Positions 41,944 to 50,400 of a stretch of 64,000 nucleotides of DNA are shown one piece after another; the first letter of the stretch is position 1, and the number at the start of each line of letters is the position of its first letter. The translations under genes and the position numbers were made by a program. Under the pieces are notes generated by a model. That model worked only from the letters and a program-made list of their open reading frames with translations, ran no database searches and was not told the DNA's origin. The DNA comes from Streptomyces gossypii (lineage in GTDB: Bacteria; Actinomycetota; Actinomycetes; Streptomycetales; Streptomycetaceae): positions 620,001 to 684,000 of the forward strand of contig NZ_JAJAGO010000001.1 in the NCBI RefSeq assembly GCF_025165795.1, written 5' to 3'.

Positions 41944-42828
41944 TCAGGTGTCGCGGGGTTTGACGAACTCTCCGATCAGGACGGGATACTGCTCCCCGCC
42001 GTGTCCGGCGGCGATCGAACGGTCGGCCATCGCCTTGATCAGCTTCGGTAGTTCGGCGTTGACGCCCAGCGTCTCACTCTCCTCGATCAGGTGCGCCATC
42101 GCCCGCGCCTCGGTCTCCAGGGCCGACACCTCGGCCGGGAAGGAGCCACTGTCGATCTGCTCGGCATACCCCGGCAGCCATTCGGCCACACCGGCAGCGA
42201 TCTGCCGCGCGAACGGCGCATACGTTGCGGCGTCGACACCCGCCGTCCTGAGCAGGGCAGTGCCCTGGAGCCAGGCGTTCAGCACGCTCCACATCATGGC
42301 CAGGCCGGCCACGTCGTACAGGGACGCCAGTCCATGGTCCGCACCAAGGTAGGTGACGGTGCCGAGCGCTTCGAGTGTTGACTCCTGTGCCTCGAAGTCC
42401 GGCTGCGGTCCGCTGTTCAGAATCACCGCCTCGGCGGTCCCGATCGCCGGCGGGATGGCCATGATGGCGCCGTCCAGATAATGGGCGCCACGCTGCTCGG
42501 CCCATTGGGCGGCTTCCCGGGCCTGGGCCGAGTCACCCGAGGTCAGGTTGATCAGCGTGGTGCCGTCCAGCTCGATATCGCCCGCGCCGAGCAGCTCGTG
42601 CATGGCCTGGTAGTCGGTGACGCAGATGACGGTCAGGGAACCTGCCTTGAGCGCCTCGCCAACGGTGGGCGCCAGCCGTGCGCCCTCGGCCACCAGACGG
42701 CCGGCCTTGGAGGCTGTACGGTTCCACACCGTTGTGGGATGCCCGGCTTTCAGGAACGCGCCGGCGAGTGCCTGGCCCATCAGTCCGAGTCCGATGACGG
42801 TCACGGGTGCAGCGGTTTTCTTGTTCAT
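41944..42828 (-). CDS. Imine reductase-like NADP-dependent oxidoreductase
   Basis: 294 residues of the beta-hydroxyacid dehydrogenase superfamily. It has VTVIGLGLMGQALAGAFLKA and HPTTVWNRTASKAGRLVAEG for NADP binding, and LYDVAGLAMMWSVLNAWLQG near 190, where imine reductases place their Asp/Tyr proton donor (here Tyr-Asp). This matches actinobacterial imine reductases more than 6-phosphogluconate dehydrogenase. A MerR-type promoter with a 20-bp spacer ends six bases before the ATG, so it is the likely target of the divergent MerR regulator. Confidence 0.82.
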   Translation of the reverse strand: MNKKTAAPVTVIGLGLMGQALAGAFLKAGHPTTVWNRTASKAGRLVAEGARLAPTVGEALKAGSLTVICVTDYQAMHELLGAGDIELDGTTLINLTSGDSAQAREAAQWAEQRGAHYLDGAIMAIPPAIGTAEAVILNSGPQPDFEAQESTLEALGTVTYLGADHGLASLYDVAGLAMMWSVLNAWLQGTALLRTAGVDAATYAPFARQIAAGVAEWLPGYAEQIDSGSFPAEVSALETEARAMAHLIEESETLGVNAELPKLIKAMADRSIAAGHGGEQYPVLIGEFVKPRDT

Positions 42829-42834
42829 GGCAGC

Positions 42835-42866
42835 ATCGTCAACGTTGATACCGGTGTGAAGGTCAA
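42835..42866 (-). promoter_or_regulatory. MerR-type promoter with 20-bp spacer and central dyad
   Basis: On the minus strand TTGACC (42866-42861) and GACGAT (42840-42835) are 20 bp apart, longer than a normal promoter and typical of MerR control. The dyad at 42842-42863 (16 of 22 positions symmetric, core ACCGGT) fills the spacer. The ATG of the imine reductase-like gene follows the -10 box by six bases. Confidence 0.65.
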
Positions 42867-42876
42867 GTGAGGTTCG

Positions 42877-43284
42877 ATGCGGATCGGGGAACTGAGTCGT
42901 CGGACGGGCGTCAACGCCCATCAGTTGCGCTACTACGAGGCCCAGGGCCTGCTGGAGGCAGACCGCGGCGCGAACGGTTACCGCGAGTACGACGAGAACG
43001 CCCTGCTGCGGGTGAAGCAGATCCGGCACCTGCTGGGTGCCGGTTTGTCCTCCGAGGACATCGCATACCTGCTGCCCTGTGCGGTCGGAGAGGCCCCGGA
43101 GCTGCTCGGGTGTCCCGAGTTGCTGGCCGCGATGCGGTCACGGCTGCGGCGACTGGACGATCAGATGGACAGGCTCGCTCAGTCCCGCGACGCCCTTGCC
43201 GGCTACGTCGATGCGGCCGAGAGGATGGGCAGCGAGAGCTACCCGCCCTTTGACGATGCTGACCAGGAGCCTGTCCCCGCCTGA
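42877..43284 (+). CDS. MerR-family regulator
   Basis: 135 residues. The MerR DNA-binding domain is MRIGELSRRTGVNAHQLRYY ... YREYDENALLRVKQIRHLLG at residues 1-57, followed by a dimerisation coiled coil (MRSRLRRLDDQMDRLAQSRD) near 85-105. Two Cys (LLPCAVG and LLGCPEL) near 65-80 could take part in sensing but no metal motif is clear. GAGG lies five bases before the ATG. It diverges from the imine reductase-like gene whose promoter has MerR architecture. Confidence 0.88.
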   Translation: MRIGELSRRTGVNAHQLRYYEAQGLLEADRGANGYREYDENALLRVKQIRHLLGAGLSSEDIAYLLPCAVGEAPELLGCPELLAAMRSRLRRLDDQMDRLAQSRDALAGYVDAAERMGSESYPPFDDADQEPVPA

Positions 43285-43333
43285 GCAGGCGGGGTGCACG
43301 TGCGGCTCGTGGCTGGTGCGGCGGGCTGGCGTG

Positions 43334-44707
43334 TCAGGCGGCGTCGTCCAGTTGGCCCGCCGGGTGGGCCGCCGTGCTGCCGAAGCGGAGCCGGGCCCGG
43401 TCGGCGGCGGCCTCCGCACGGCGGGCGTTCTCCTCGCGGGGGTCGAGGGACAGCTGATGGGCGGCGAGTTCGGCGGCGGTGAGCTCCTCCGCGCGCAGCA
43501 CGACCGCGCGTACCCGGGCACGCTGGAGCCCGAGCGCGTCGTGCAGCGCGTAGGCGGCGGCGGTCAGTGCCGGGGTGTGCGCGGTGGGCTCGTCGAGACG
43601 CCGGGTGCGGGTGAGCGTGGAGCGGTCCGCGCAGCGGACCGTGAGGGTGAGCACGCGGGCGACCCGTTCCTCCGTACGCATCCGGAAGCCCAGCTCGTCG
43701 GCGAGCGTCAGCAGCGCCCGTCGGCGCAGGCCCGCATCCAACTCATCGCGGCCGAAGCGGTATTCGCGGCTCAGCGAGCGCGCCGGTGCGCTGGGGGTGA
43801 CGGAGGACGGGTCGACGCCGCGTGCGCGCTCCTGGACCTGTCGGCCCGTAGCGGCACCGAGGATGCGCTGCAGCGTGCCGAGCCGTGCGGCGGCGATACG
43901 GCCGACGGTGTCCAGCCCGTACGCGCACAGGGTGCGGGCGGTCGCCGGACCGACGCCGTACAGAGCGGCGGCGGGCTTCTCGGCGAGAAACGCCGCCGCT
44001 TCCCCCTCCCCCGCGGGCACGCACCGCACCTGCCCCGGCGGCCCGTCGTATGCGGCCATCCGGGCGAGCAGCGGATTGGCCGCGACGCCGACGGTGCAGT
44101 CGACGCCGTGCAGGGCCAGCGTGCGGAGACGGATGAGCGCGGCCAGCCCGGCGGCGTCCCGCCCGAAGTAGCGCAGGGCGCCCCGCACATCGAGAAGCGC
44201 GGCGTCGGGCGGCAGCGCCTGGACGACGGGGGTGATGTCGCCGAGCAGCTCCAGCAACTGCGGATAGCACGGCATGGCCCCGGGGCCGAAGTGCACATAG
44301 AGCACCTGCGCTTGCGCTGGCTGCGCCTCAGCCGAAGGGGGCCCTGCGGGGCCGCCGTCCGGCGGGCCCGCAGAGCCCGCCCCCGCGCCGGCGGCCAGCG
44401 GTGCGCGCCCGGCCTCCGCGCCGCGCGCCTCGCCTGCGGCGGCGTCCTCCGCCCCGGCGGAGTTCAACGCGCCCGGTGACGGGCTCGGGGCAGGGGCGTC
44501 ACCGGAACCGGCAGCGGGCCCGCCGCCCGGCGCGGGCTCGGCGCCGATGGATCGCGCCCGCTCGGCCGTCGCTGCTCCGCCGGATGACGGGGCGGTTTCG
44601 CCTGGTTCGGTGGGGTGCGTCTGGGCGGGGGTGGGCGTTGCCGTGCGGGCCGGACGGGCCGCCCCGGGTGTGGCCGCCGCCGCGTGCTGTCGCATGGGTT
44701 TCGTCAT
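43334..44707 (-). CDS. Y-family DNA polymerase-like protein (ImuB-type mutasome subunit)
   Basis: 457 residues. An N-terminal disordered Ala/Pro/Gly/Glu-rich stretch of about 130 residues comes first. The Y-family core follows (LYVHFGPGAMPCYPQLLELL, HGVDCTVGVAANPLLARMAA), a thumb helix-hairpin-helix (ALYGVGPATARTLCAYGLDT) and a little-finger domain. The acidic catalytic positions are replaced: VHFGPG stands where polymerases have DMDAFF, and DAALLDVRG where they have SIDE. This is the ImuB situation. HQLSLDP near the C-terminus resembles a beta-clamp-binding motif. ATG 44707 overlaps the dnaE2 stop (ATGA), so the two are coupled. Confidence 0.82.
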   Translation of the reverse strand: MTKPMRQHAAAATPGAARPARTATPTPAQTHPTEPGETAPSSGGAATAERARSIGAEPAPGGGPAAGSGDAPAPSPSPGALNSAGAEDAAAGEARGAEAGRAPLAAGAGAGSAGPPDGGPAGPPSAEAQPAQAQVLYVHFGPGAMPCYPQLLELLGDITPVVQALPPDAALLDVRGALRYFGRDAAGLAALIRLRTLALHGVDCTVGVAANPLLARMAAYDGPPGQVRCVPAGEGEAAAFLAEKPAAALYGVGPATARTLCAYGLDTVGRIAAARLGTLQRILGAATGRQVQERARGVDPSSVTPSAPARSLSREYRFGRDELDAGLRRRALLTLADELGFRMRTEERVARVLTLTVRCADRSTLTRTRRLDEPTAHTPALTAAAYALHDALGLQRARVRAVVLRAEELTAAELAAHQLSLDPREENARRAEAAADRARLRFGSTAAHPAGQLDDAA

Positions 44708-47700
44708 CCCGCGCTCCCCTGGCTGGAGTGCCACATCTTGCGGGGGCTCTTCGCGGGTTCGCCTGCGGGCCGGAGGTCGGCCCAGGGGTGCATCCGGTAG
44801 CCCGTCGGCATTTCGATACGGCGGCCCCCGGTGGGGTCGTCCTCCTCCCCGGACGGGCCGGCCCGCTCGCCGTTCTGCCCGTCGGCCCGCTCGCCGTTCT
44901 GCCCGTCGGCCCGCTCGCCGTTCTGCCCGTCGGCTCCCTCGCCGGCCTGCCCGCCGGGGCCCTCCGCGAGGCGGGCCGCGACTTGTTCCAGGCCCCCCGT
45001 GCGCCGCAGTTCGATCAGTTCGGCCAGGTCCCAGGCTGCCGCGCCGACCACGCTGAGGCTGCGGGGTCCGCGCCGCTGGACCACGCCCCGTACCAGCAGC
45101 AGCCAGGAGTGGAAGACGGTGTGTGCGCAGGCGGCGTGGGAGTCGTCGAAGAAGGCGCAGTCGACCAGCCCCGTACCGTCGTCGAGAGTGATGAAGATGA
45201 CGCGCTTCCCGCTGCGTATCGGCGGGGTCTGGGTGGCGGCCTTGGCGCCCGCGACCAGGACCGTGTCACCGTGCCGCGCCTCGCGCAGCGTACGGGCGGA
45301 GTGCGCGCCCAGTTCGCGCAGGAAACCGGCGTGGTCGCCCATGAGGTGGCGGGAGGCGTCCATGCCCAGGACGCCGAGTTCCGCGCCCAGCCGCTCGTCG
45401 CGGTCGAGGTCCGGCAGTCCGGCCGGGTCTGGCGACGCGGCGTCGCCGAGTGCCAGCTGCCCTTCCCGCGCGCCCTTTCCGCGCTGCTGGCGGTGGAGTT
45501 CGGCGATGTGCAGCAGCATGTCGCGGCGGTTGGGGCCGAACGCGTCCAGCGCGCCGACCCGGGCGAGCCCCTCGGCGACCGGACGCGGCGGCCGGGCCCG
45601 GCGCCAGAGGTCGGTGAGCGAGTCGTAGGGCTGCCCGGCGGCGATCCGTTCCGCGTCGGCCTCGCTGATGCCCTGCACCTCGCTGAGGGCGAGCCGGATG
45701 CCCCAGCGGCCCGCGCCAGGCGCACCAGCTCCCGGCGCGGCATCGGGCGCGGGCTCCCGTTCGATCCGGTAGGTGACCCCCGACCGGTTCACCTCCAGCG
45801 GCAGCACCGGCACCCCGCGCCGCCGTGCGTCCGCCAGCAGCAGCCGCTTCGGGTACATCCCCGGGTCGTGCACGAGCAGTCCGGCGTAGAAGGCCGCCGG
45901 GTGGTGGGCCTTCAGCCAGGCCGACTGGTAGGTGGGCACCGCGAAGGCGACGGCGTGCGCTTTGCAGAAGCCGTAGCTGCCGAACGCCTCCACGATCGCC
46001 CAGGTGCGTTCGACGACCTCCGTCGAGTAGCCCTTGCGGGTGGCCTCCTGTGCGAACCAGGCCCGCACCCTCCCCTGCCGTTCGCTGTCGGACAGCGCCC
46101 GCCGTGCCTCGTCGGCCAGTGCGCGGTCGCAGCCGGTCATGACCGAGAGGATCTCGATCACCTGCTCGTGGAAGACCACCACGCCGTGGGTCTCGCGCAG
46201 CGCGGGCTCCAGGTCCGGGTGCGGGTAGCGCGCGGCCTTCCTGCCGTGCCGGGCGTCGATGAAGGGCCGCACCATGTCGGCGGCCACCGGGCCCGGCCGG
46301 AACAGCGAGATGTCCACCACCAGGTCGTGGAAGGTCTCGGGCTGCAGGCGTCCGATCAGGTCGCGCTGCCCCGGCGACTCGATCTGGAAGCAGCCGAGCG
46401 TCTCCGACGACCGGATCAGCTCGTAGGTCTCCGGGTCCTGCTGCGGTACGGCGTCCAGGTCTACGTGTTCCCCGTCCGCCCGCTCGATCTCCTGTACCGC
46501 GTACGCCATCGCGGACTGCATCCGCACACCCAGCACGTCCAGCTTGAGCAGGCCCAGATCCTCCACGTCCTCCTTGTCGAACTGCGACATCGGCAGGTTC
46601 TCGCCGCTGGTGGGCACCACGGGGGTGCGGGCGCGCAGTGAGCCGTCGGAGAGCAGCACCCCGCAGGGGTGCATGGCGACACCGCGCGGCAGCCCGTCCA
46701 GCGCCTCGACGAGTGACCAGAAGCGGTCCCCGTAGCGGTCCGCGTCCACCGCCTTGAGCTCCGGCAGTTCGGCGAGCGCGGAGCGCGCGTCCCGGGCCCG
46801 GATGTGCGGGAACGCCTTGGCGAGCTGGTCCGTCTCCGCCGGGTCCATGCCGAGGGCTGCGCCCACGTCCCGTACGGCGTGGCGCACCCGGTAGGTCTCC
46901 GGCATCGCGACGGTCGCGACCCGCTCCTCGCCGAAGCGGTCGAAGATCGCGTGGTAGACCTCGATCCGGCGGGCGGATTCCACATCGATGTCGATGTCCG
47001 GGAGCGCGGCCCGGCGCGGGGAGAGGAAACGTTCCATCAGCAGTCCGTGCTCAACCGGATCAGCCTGGGCGATGCCCAGCAGGTGGCTGACGAGGGACCC
47101 GGCGCCGGATCCGCGCGCGGCCACTCGTATGCCCATCTCCTTCACGTCCTCGACCACGCGGGCGACGGTGAGAAAGTACGAGGAGAAGCCGAGTCCTTCG
47201 ATGATCCGCAGCTCCTCCTCCAGCCGGTTCCACCTGGTGCGGTCGCCGTCGTACCGCCGCCGCACCATCCCGGCCGCGCAGCGCGACCGCAGCACCCGCT
47301 CGGCCGTCCGCTGCCCGGCGCCCACCAGCTGCGGTTCGGGGAAGTGCACCCGTCCGATCCCGAGGTCGTCCTCGGGGTCGACCCGGCACTCCCCGGCCGT
47401 CTCCTCCGTGAGCTGGAGCAGTCGGTGCGCGGTGTTGCGCCGGTAGCCGGCGGCCTCCGCGACCCGCCCGGCAACCTCGGCCATCTCCGCCGGGCCCTTC
47501 AGCCACCGTTCGCCGCCGTCGAGCCCGGACCGCCCGTCCACCGGTATGAGCCGCCGCGCCGCGTCCAGCACATCCGCGACCGGCCCCTGGCCCGGGTCGG
47601 CGTAGCGGACGGCGTTGGTGAGCACCGGGGTGATCCCTTCCTGTGCGGCCAGCCCCAGCGCCCGCGCGGCTTCCCGCAGCGGCCCGGAGCCGGTCACCGC

Positions 47701-48282
47701 GAGCCGCAGCCCGTTTCCGAAGATCTCCCGCCATGCGGCGAGCAGCCGCGCGGCCCGGTCCGGCCTGCCCGCGGCGAGCGCGCGTCCGACGTCGGACTCC
47801 GCGCCCAGCAGCACACTCACCCCGTCTCCGGCCGTGTGCAGCTCCTCCCAGCCGAGCTGGGGGCGCGCGGCGCCTCCGCCTCCGCCGCCATGGGGGGCGT
47901 GCGCGCCGTGCGCGGCGTGCGCTGCCGTCACCATCCGGCACAGCCCTGCCCATCCGGCGGCGCCGTCCCGGGCCAGGAAGACGACCCGTTGTGCTGATTC
48001 GTCGACAAAGGAACCGCCCCTGACCGGCGCGCGGCGCCTGCGCACAGCGTTCGAGGGCTCGGTCTGCTCCCCCACCGCGAGGTCCACCCCGTACACCGGC
48101 CGCACTCCGGCCCGCGCGGCCGCCTTGGCGAACCGCACCGCACCGGCGAGGGTGTCGCGGTCGGTCAGCGCGACCGCGTCCATTCCGCGCTCGGCCGCGC
48201 GGTGGGCCAGCAGATCGGGGGGCGAGGCGCCGTAGCGCATCGAGAAACCGGAGGTGACGTGCAGATGAGTAAAGCAGTCCAT
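44704..48282 (-). CDS. dnaE2: Error-prone DNA polymerase III alpha subunit DnaE2
   Basis: 1192 residues. A PHP domain starts with FTHLHVTSGFSMRYGASPPD. The polymerase catalytic Asp residues are in LPDIDIDVES near 435 and LLKLDVLGVRM near 590. HhH motifs and an OB-fold (VIFITLDDGTGLVDCAFFDD near 1025) follow. It performs translesion synthesis in the SOS mutasome with the ImuB-like partner downstream. The C-terminal linker (about 1117-1140) is three exact copies of ADGQNGER. GAGGAG lies six bases before the ATG, and a LexA box lies 70 bp upstream. No imuA-type gene is present. Confidence 0.93.
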   Translation of the reverse strand: MDCFTHLHVTSGFSMRYGASPPDLLAHRAAERGMDAVALTDRDTLAGAVRFAKAAARAGVRPVYGVDLAVGEQTEPSNAVRRRRAPVRGGSFVDESAQRVVFLARDGAAGWAGLCRMVTAAHAAHGAHAPHGGGGGGAARPQLGWEELHTAGDGVSVLLGAESDVGRALAAGRPDRAARLLAAWREIFGNGLRLAVTGSGPLREAARALGLAAQEGITPVLTNAVRYADPGQGPVADVLDAARRLIPVDGRSGLDGGERWLKGPAEMAEVAGRVAEAAGYRRNTAHRLLQLTEETAGECRVDPEDDLGIGRVHFPEPQLVGAGQRTAERVLRSRCAAGMVRRRYDGDRTRWNRLEEELRIIEGLGFSSYFLTVARVVEDVKEMGIRVAARGSGAGSLVSHLLGIAQADPVEHGLLMERFLSPRRAALPDIDIDVESARRIEVYHAIFDRFGEERVATVAMPETYRVRHAVRDVGAALGMDPAETDQLAKAFPHIRARDARSALAELPELKAVDADRYGDRFWSLVEALDGLPRGVAMHPCGVLLSDGSLRARTPVVPTSGENLPMSQFDKEDVEDLGLLKLDVLGVRMQSAMAYAVQEIERADGEHVDLDAVPQQDPETYELIRSSETLGCFQIESPGQRDLIGRLQPETFHDLVVDISLFRPGPVAADMVRPFIDARHGRKAARYPHPDLEPALRETHGVVVFHEQVIEILSVMTGCDRALADEARRALSDSERQGRVRAWFAQEATRKGYSTEVVERTWAIVEAFGSYGFCKAHAVAFAVPTYQSAWLKAHHPAAFYAGLLVHDPGMYPKRLLLADARRRGVPVLPLEVNRSGVTYRIEREPAPDAAPGAGAPGAGRWGIRLALSEVQGISEADAERIAAGQPYDSLTDLWRRARPPRPVAEGLARVGALDAFGPNRRDMLLHIAELHRQQRGKGAREGQLALGDAASPDPAGLPDLDRDERLGAELGVLGMDASRHLMGDHAGFLRELGAHSARTLREARHGDTVLVAGAKAATQTPPIRSGKRVIFITLDDGTGLVDCAFFDDSHAACAHTVFHSWLLLVRGVVQRRGPRSLSVVGAAAWDLAELIELRRTGGLEQVAARLAEGPGGQAGEGADGQNGERADGQNGERADGQNGERAGPSGEEDDPTGGRRIEMPTGYRMHPWADLRPAGEPAKSPRKMWHSSQGSAG
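44862..44933. repeat. In-frame 24-bp tandem repeat x3 within dnaE2
   Basis: Three perfect copies of a 24-bp unit starting CCCGCTCGCCGTTCTG at 44862, 44886 and 44910. On the coding strand each copy encodes eight residues (ADGQNGER). Copy-number change would keep the frame. Confidence 0.9.
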
Positions 48283-48351
48283 CTGCCGCTCCTCTCCGTA
48301 CCCCGCGCCTCCTGGCCACCCCCTCTCCTCTCTCCACCATAAACCAGAATC

Positions 48352-48367
48352 TCGAATGTCCGTTCGA
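48352..48367. promoter_or_regulatory. LexA (SOS) box
   Basis: TCGAATGTCCGTTCGA matches the actinobacterial SOS consensus TCGAAC-N4-GTTCGA with one mismatch. It is 70 bp upstream of the dnaE2 start, where it would repress the dnaE2-imuB operon. The rest of the 302-bp gap 48283-48584 holds purine-rich dnaE2 leader sequence and the fruR promoter. Confidence 0.75.
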
Positions 48368-48510
48368 ATGCTGGTGCGGGCTCACCCCGCGCCCACCCGA
48401 GACGGGCGCCGGGCGGGTGCGGGCGGGTACGGGCAGGCACGGACGGGGTGCTCTGCGGGCGCCGAATCCCGTTCCGTGCACACTTCATGTCCACTCGATG
48501 CCCGGATGTG

Positions 48511-48539
48511 TTTACTTTGGCGTGGCAAGGTTCTAACCT
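48511..48539 (+). promoter_or_regulatory. Probable fru operon promoter
   Basis: TTTACT at 48511-48516 and TAACCT at 48534-48539 are separated by 17 bp. The start point would be near 48546, about 40 bases before the fruR ATG. Confidence 0.5.
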
Positions 48540-48584
48540 CATGGCGAAACCACAGACCCGGGCATGAAACGGACGCGAAACGAT

Positions 48585-49346
48585 ATGTACGCACCAGAGC
48601 GCCAGCAGGAGATCCTCCGCCTGGCCCGGGAGCGCGGGCGGGTCGACGTGGTGTCCCTCGCGGAGGAGTTCCAGGTCACCGCCGAGACCGTACGGCGGGA
48701 CCTGAAGGCCCTCGACCGGGCCGGGCTGCTGAACCGGGTGCACGGCGGCGCGATCCCCGCCGGGCGGCTCGACTTCGAGCCCGATCTCGCCGAACGCGAC
48801 GCGCTGGCCGCCGACGAGAAGGACCGCATCGCCCAGGCCGCCCTCGAAGAACTCCCCGCCGGCGGCAACGTGATCATCGACGCCGGGACCACGGCTGCCC
48901 GGCTCGCCGCCGCCGTACCGCTCGACTCCGACCTCACCGTGGTCACCCACGCGCTGCCCGTCGCCGCCCGCCTCGCCGATCACCCCGGCATCGCGCTGCA
49001 CCTCGTCGGCGGGCGGGTGCGGCACCGTACCCGTGCGGCCGTCGACGCCTGGGCGCTGAGCGCCTACGGTCAGGTCAACGCCGATGTCGCCTTCCTCGCC
49101 ACCAACGGCTTCTCTCCGGAGGGCGGTCTGACCACCCCCGATCTCGCCGAGGCCGCCGTCAAGCGGGCGATGATCGCGGCCGCCCGCCGCGTCGTGCTCC
49201 TCGCCGACTCCGGCAAGCTCGGTCAGGAGCATTTCGCCCGCTTCGGCGACCTCTCGCACGTCGACGTGCTCATCACCGACACCGGACTCGCCGACGACGC
49301 CGCCCGCGCCCTCAAGCGCCAGGGCACGGAAGTAGTACGCGCATGA
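48585..49346 (+). CDS. fruR: DeoR-family regulator of fructose utilisation
   Basis: 253 residues. The DeoR helix-turn-helix MYAPERQQEILRLARERGRV ... SLAEEFQVTAETVRRDLKAL lies at residues 1-45. The sugar-phosphate isomerase-like effector domain includes NVIIDAGTTAARLAAAVP near 92 and VNADVAFLATNGFSPEGGL near 165. It probably senses fructose 1-phosphate and represses its own operon. ATG 48585 is chosen over 48564. Its stop overlaps the fruK start (ATGA). Confidence 0.88.
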   Translation: MYAPERQQEILRLARERGRVDVVSLAEEFQVTAETVRRDLKALDRAGLLNRVHGGAIPAGRLDFEPDLAERDALAADEKDRIAQAALEELPAGGNVIIDAGTTAARLAAAVPLDSDLTVVTHALPVAARLADHPGIALHLVGGRVRHRTRAAVDAWALSAYGQVNADVAFLATNGFSPEGGLTTPDLAEAAVKRAMIAAARRVVLLADSGKLGQEHFARFGDLSHVDVLITDTGLADDAARALKRQGTEVVRA

Positions 49347-50299
49347 TTCTCACCGTCACCCCCAATCCGAGCCTCGACCGTACGTACGAGCTGCCGGGGC
49401 TGGAGCACGGCGCCGTCCTGCGGGCCACGGCGGACCGTGTCGACCCCGGCGGCAAGGGTGTGAACGTCTCCCGCGCGGTCGCGGCGGCCGGGCAGCGTAC
49501 GGTCGCCGTCGCGCCGCTGGGCGGGCCGGAGGGCGCGCTGCACGCGCAGCTGGCCGGCGAGTACGGCATCGAGGCGGCCGGAGTGCCGATCGCGGGCAGC
49601 ACCCGCGTCAACGTCACACTCGTCGAGCCCGACGGCACCCTCACCAAGGTCAACGCGGCCGGGCCCCGGATCACGGCGCCCGAGGCGGAGGCCCTGCTGG
49701 AGGCCGTACGGAACCGCTCCGCGGCGGCGGCGTGGATCGCCTGCTGCGGCAGCCTGCCGCGCGGGCTGCCGCAGCAGTGGTACGCGGAGCTGGTGGCCCG
49801 CAGCCACCGGGCCGGTGCCCGGATCGCCCTCGACACCTCCGGCGGGGCGCTGACCGCGGCTCTGCGGGAGCGGCCCGATGTGGTCAAGCCGAACGCGGAC
49901 GAGCTCGCCGAGGCCGTGGGCCGCCCGCTCGCCACGGTCGGCGACGCCGTCAAGGCGGCGGAGGAGCTGCGCGAGCGCGGCGCCCACTCCGTCCTGGCCA
50001 GCCTGGGCGCCGACGGGCAGCTGCTGATCGACGGCACCGGCACGTACTACGGCAGCACGCGGGCGGGCACGGTCCGCACCGTCCGCAGCAACGTCGGCGC
50101 GGGCGACGCGTCGCTGGCGGGCTTCCTGACCGCGGGCGGCATCGGCCCGGCCGCGCTCGCCTCGGCCGTCGCCCACGGCACGGCTGCCGTGCAGCTGCCC
50201 GGCAGTGTGATGCCGACTCCGGCGGACCTGGACCTCTCCGCGGTCACCACGACCACGGCCATCCCCCTGGACCGCGCCCTGACGGAACCCACCTCATGA
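49343..50299 (+). CDS. fruK: 1-phosphofructokinase
   Basis: 318 residues, PfkB family. It phosphorylates fructose 1-phosphate, made by FruA, to fructose 1,6-bisphosphate. Motifs are ILTVTPNPSLDRTYELPGLE at the N-terminus, DPGGKGVNVSRAVAAAGQ near 35, NADELAEAVGRPL near 185 and the catalytic NVGAGDASLAGFLTAGG near 250. Start ATG overlaps the fruR stop by four bases. Its own stop overlaps the start of a 34-codon ORF in the same way. Confidence 0.93.
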   Translation: MILTVTPNPSLDRTYELPGLEHGAVLRATADRVDPGGKGVNVSRAVAAAGQRTVAVAPLGGPEGALHAQLAGEYGIEAAGVPIAGSTRVNVTLVEPDGTLTKVNAAGPRITAPEAEALLEAVRNRSAAAAWIACCGSLPRGLPQQWYAELVARSHRAGARIALDTSGGALTAALRERPDVVKPNADELAEAVGRPLATVGDAVKAAEELRERGAHSVLASLGADGQLLIDGTGTYYGSTRAGTVRTVRSNVGAGDASLAGFLTAGGIGPAALASAVAHGTAAVQLPGSVMPTPADLDLSAVTTTTAIPLDRALTEPTS

Positions 50300-50400
50300 C
50301 CGCCGCACCCGGCACCCGTGCGGCCGAGTACGCGCGCACCCGCGACCCACTTTCCCCGGCCGTCCGCAAGGCGGTCCACGAGCAAGGAGACCCGCGATGA
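50296..50400 (+). CDS. 34-residue ORF bridging fruK and fruA by ATGA overlaps on both sides
   Basis: ATG 50296 overlaps the fruK stop (ATGA), and the TGA at 50398-50400 overlaps the fruA ATG at 50397 (ATGA). The product is a basic peptide beginning MTAAPGTRAAEYARTR and ending HEQGDPR, with no membrane segment. No family is recognised. It may be a real small protein, a coupling device that carries ribosomes from fruK to fruA, or chance. AAGGAG inside its 3' end is the fruA ribosome binding site. Confidence 0.45.
   Translation: MTAAPGTRAAEYARTRDPLSPAVRKAVHEQGDPR

Noticed and set aside
48301..48584. Possible small gene in the dnaE2-fruR gap
   Set aside because: The frames read through the LexA box and promoter signals and have no ribosome binding site.
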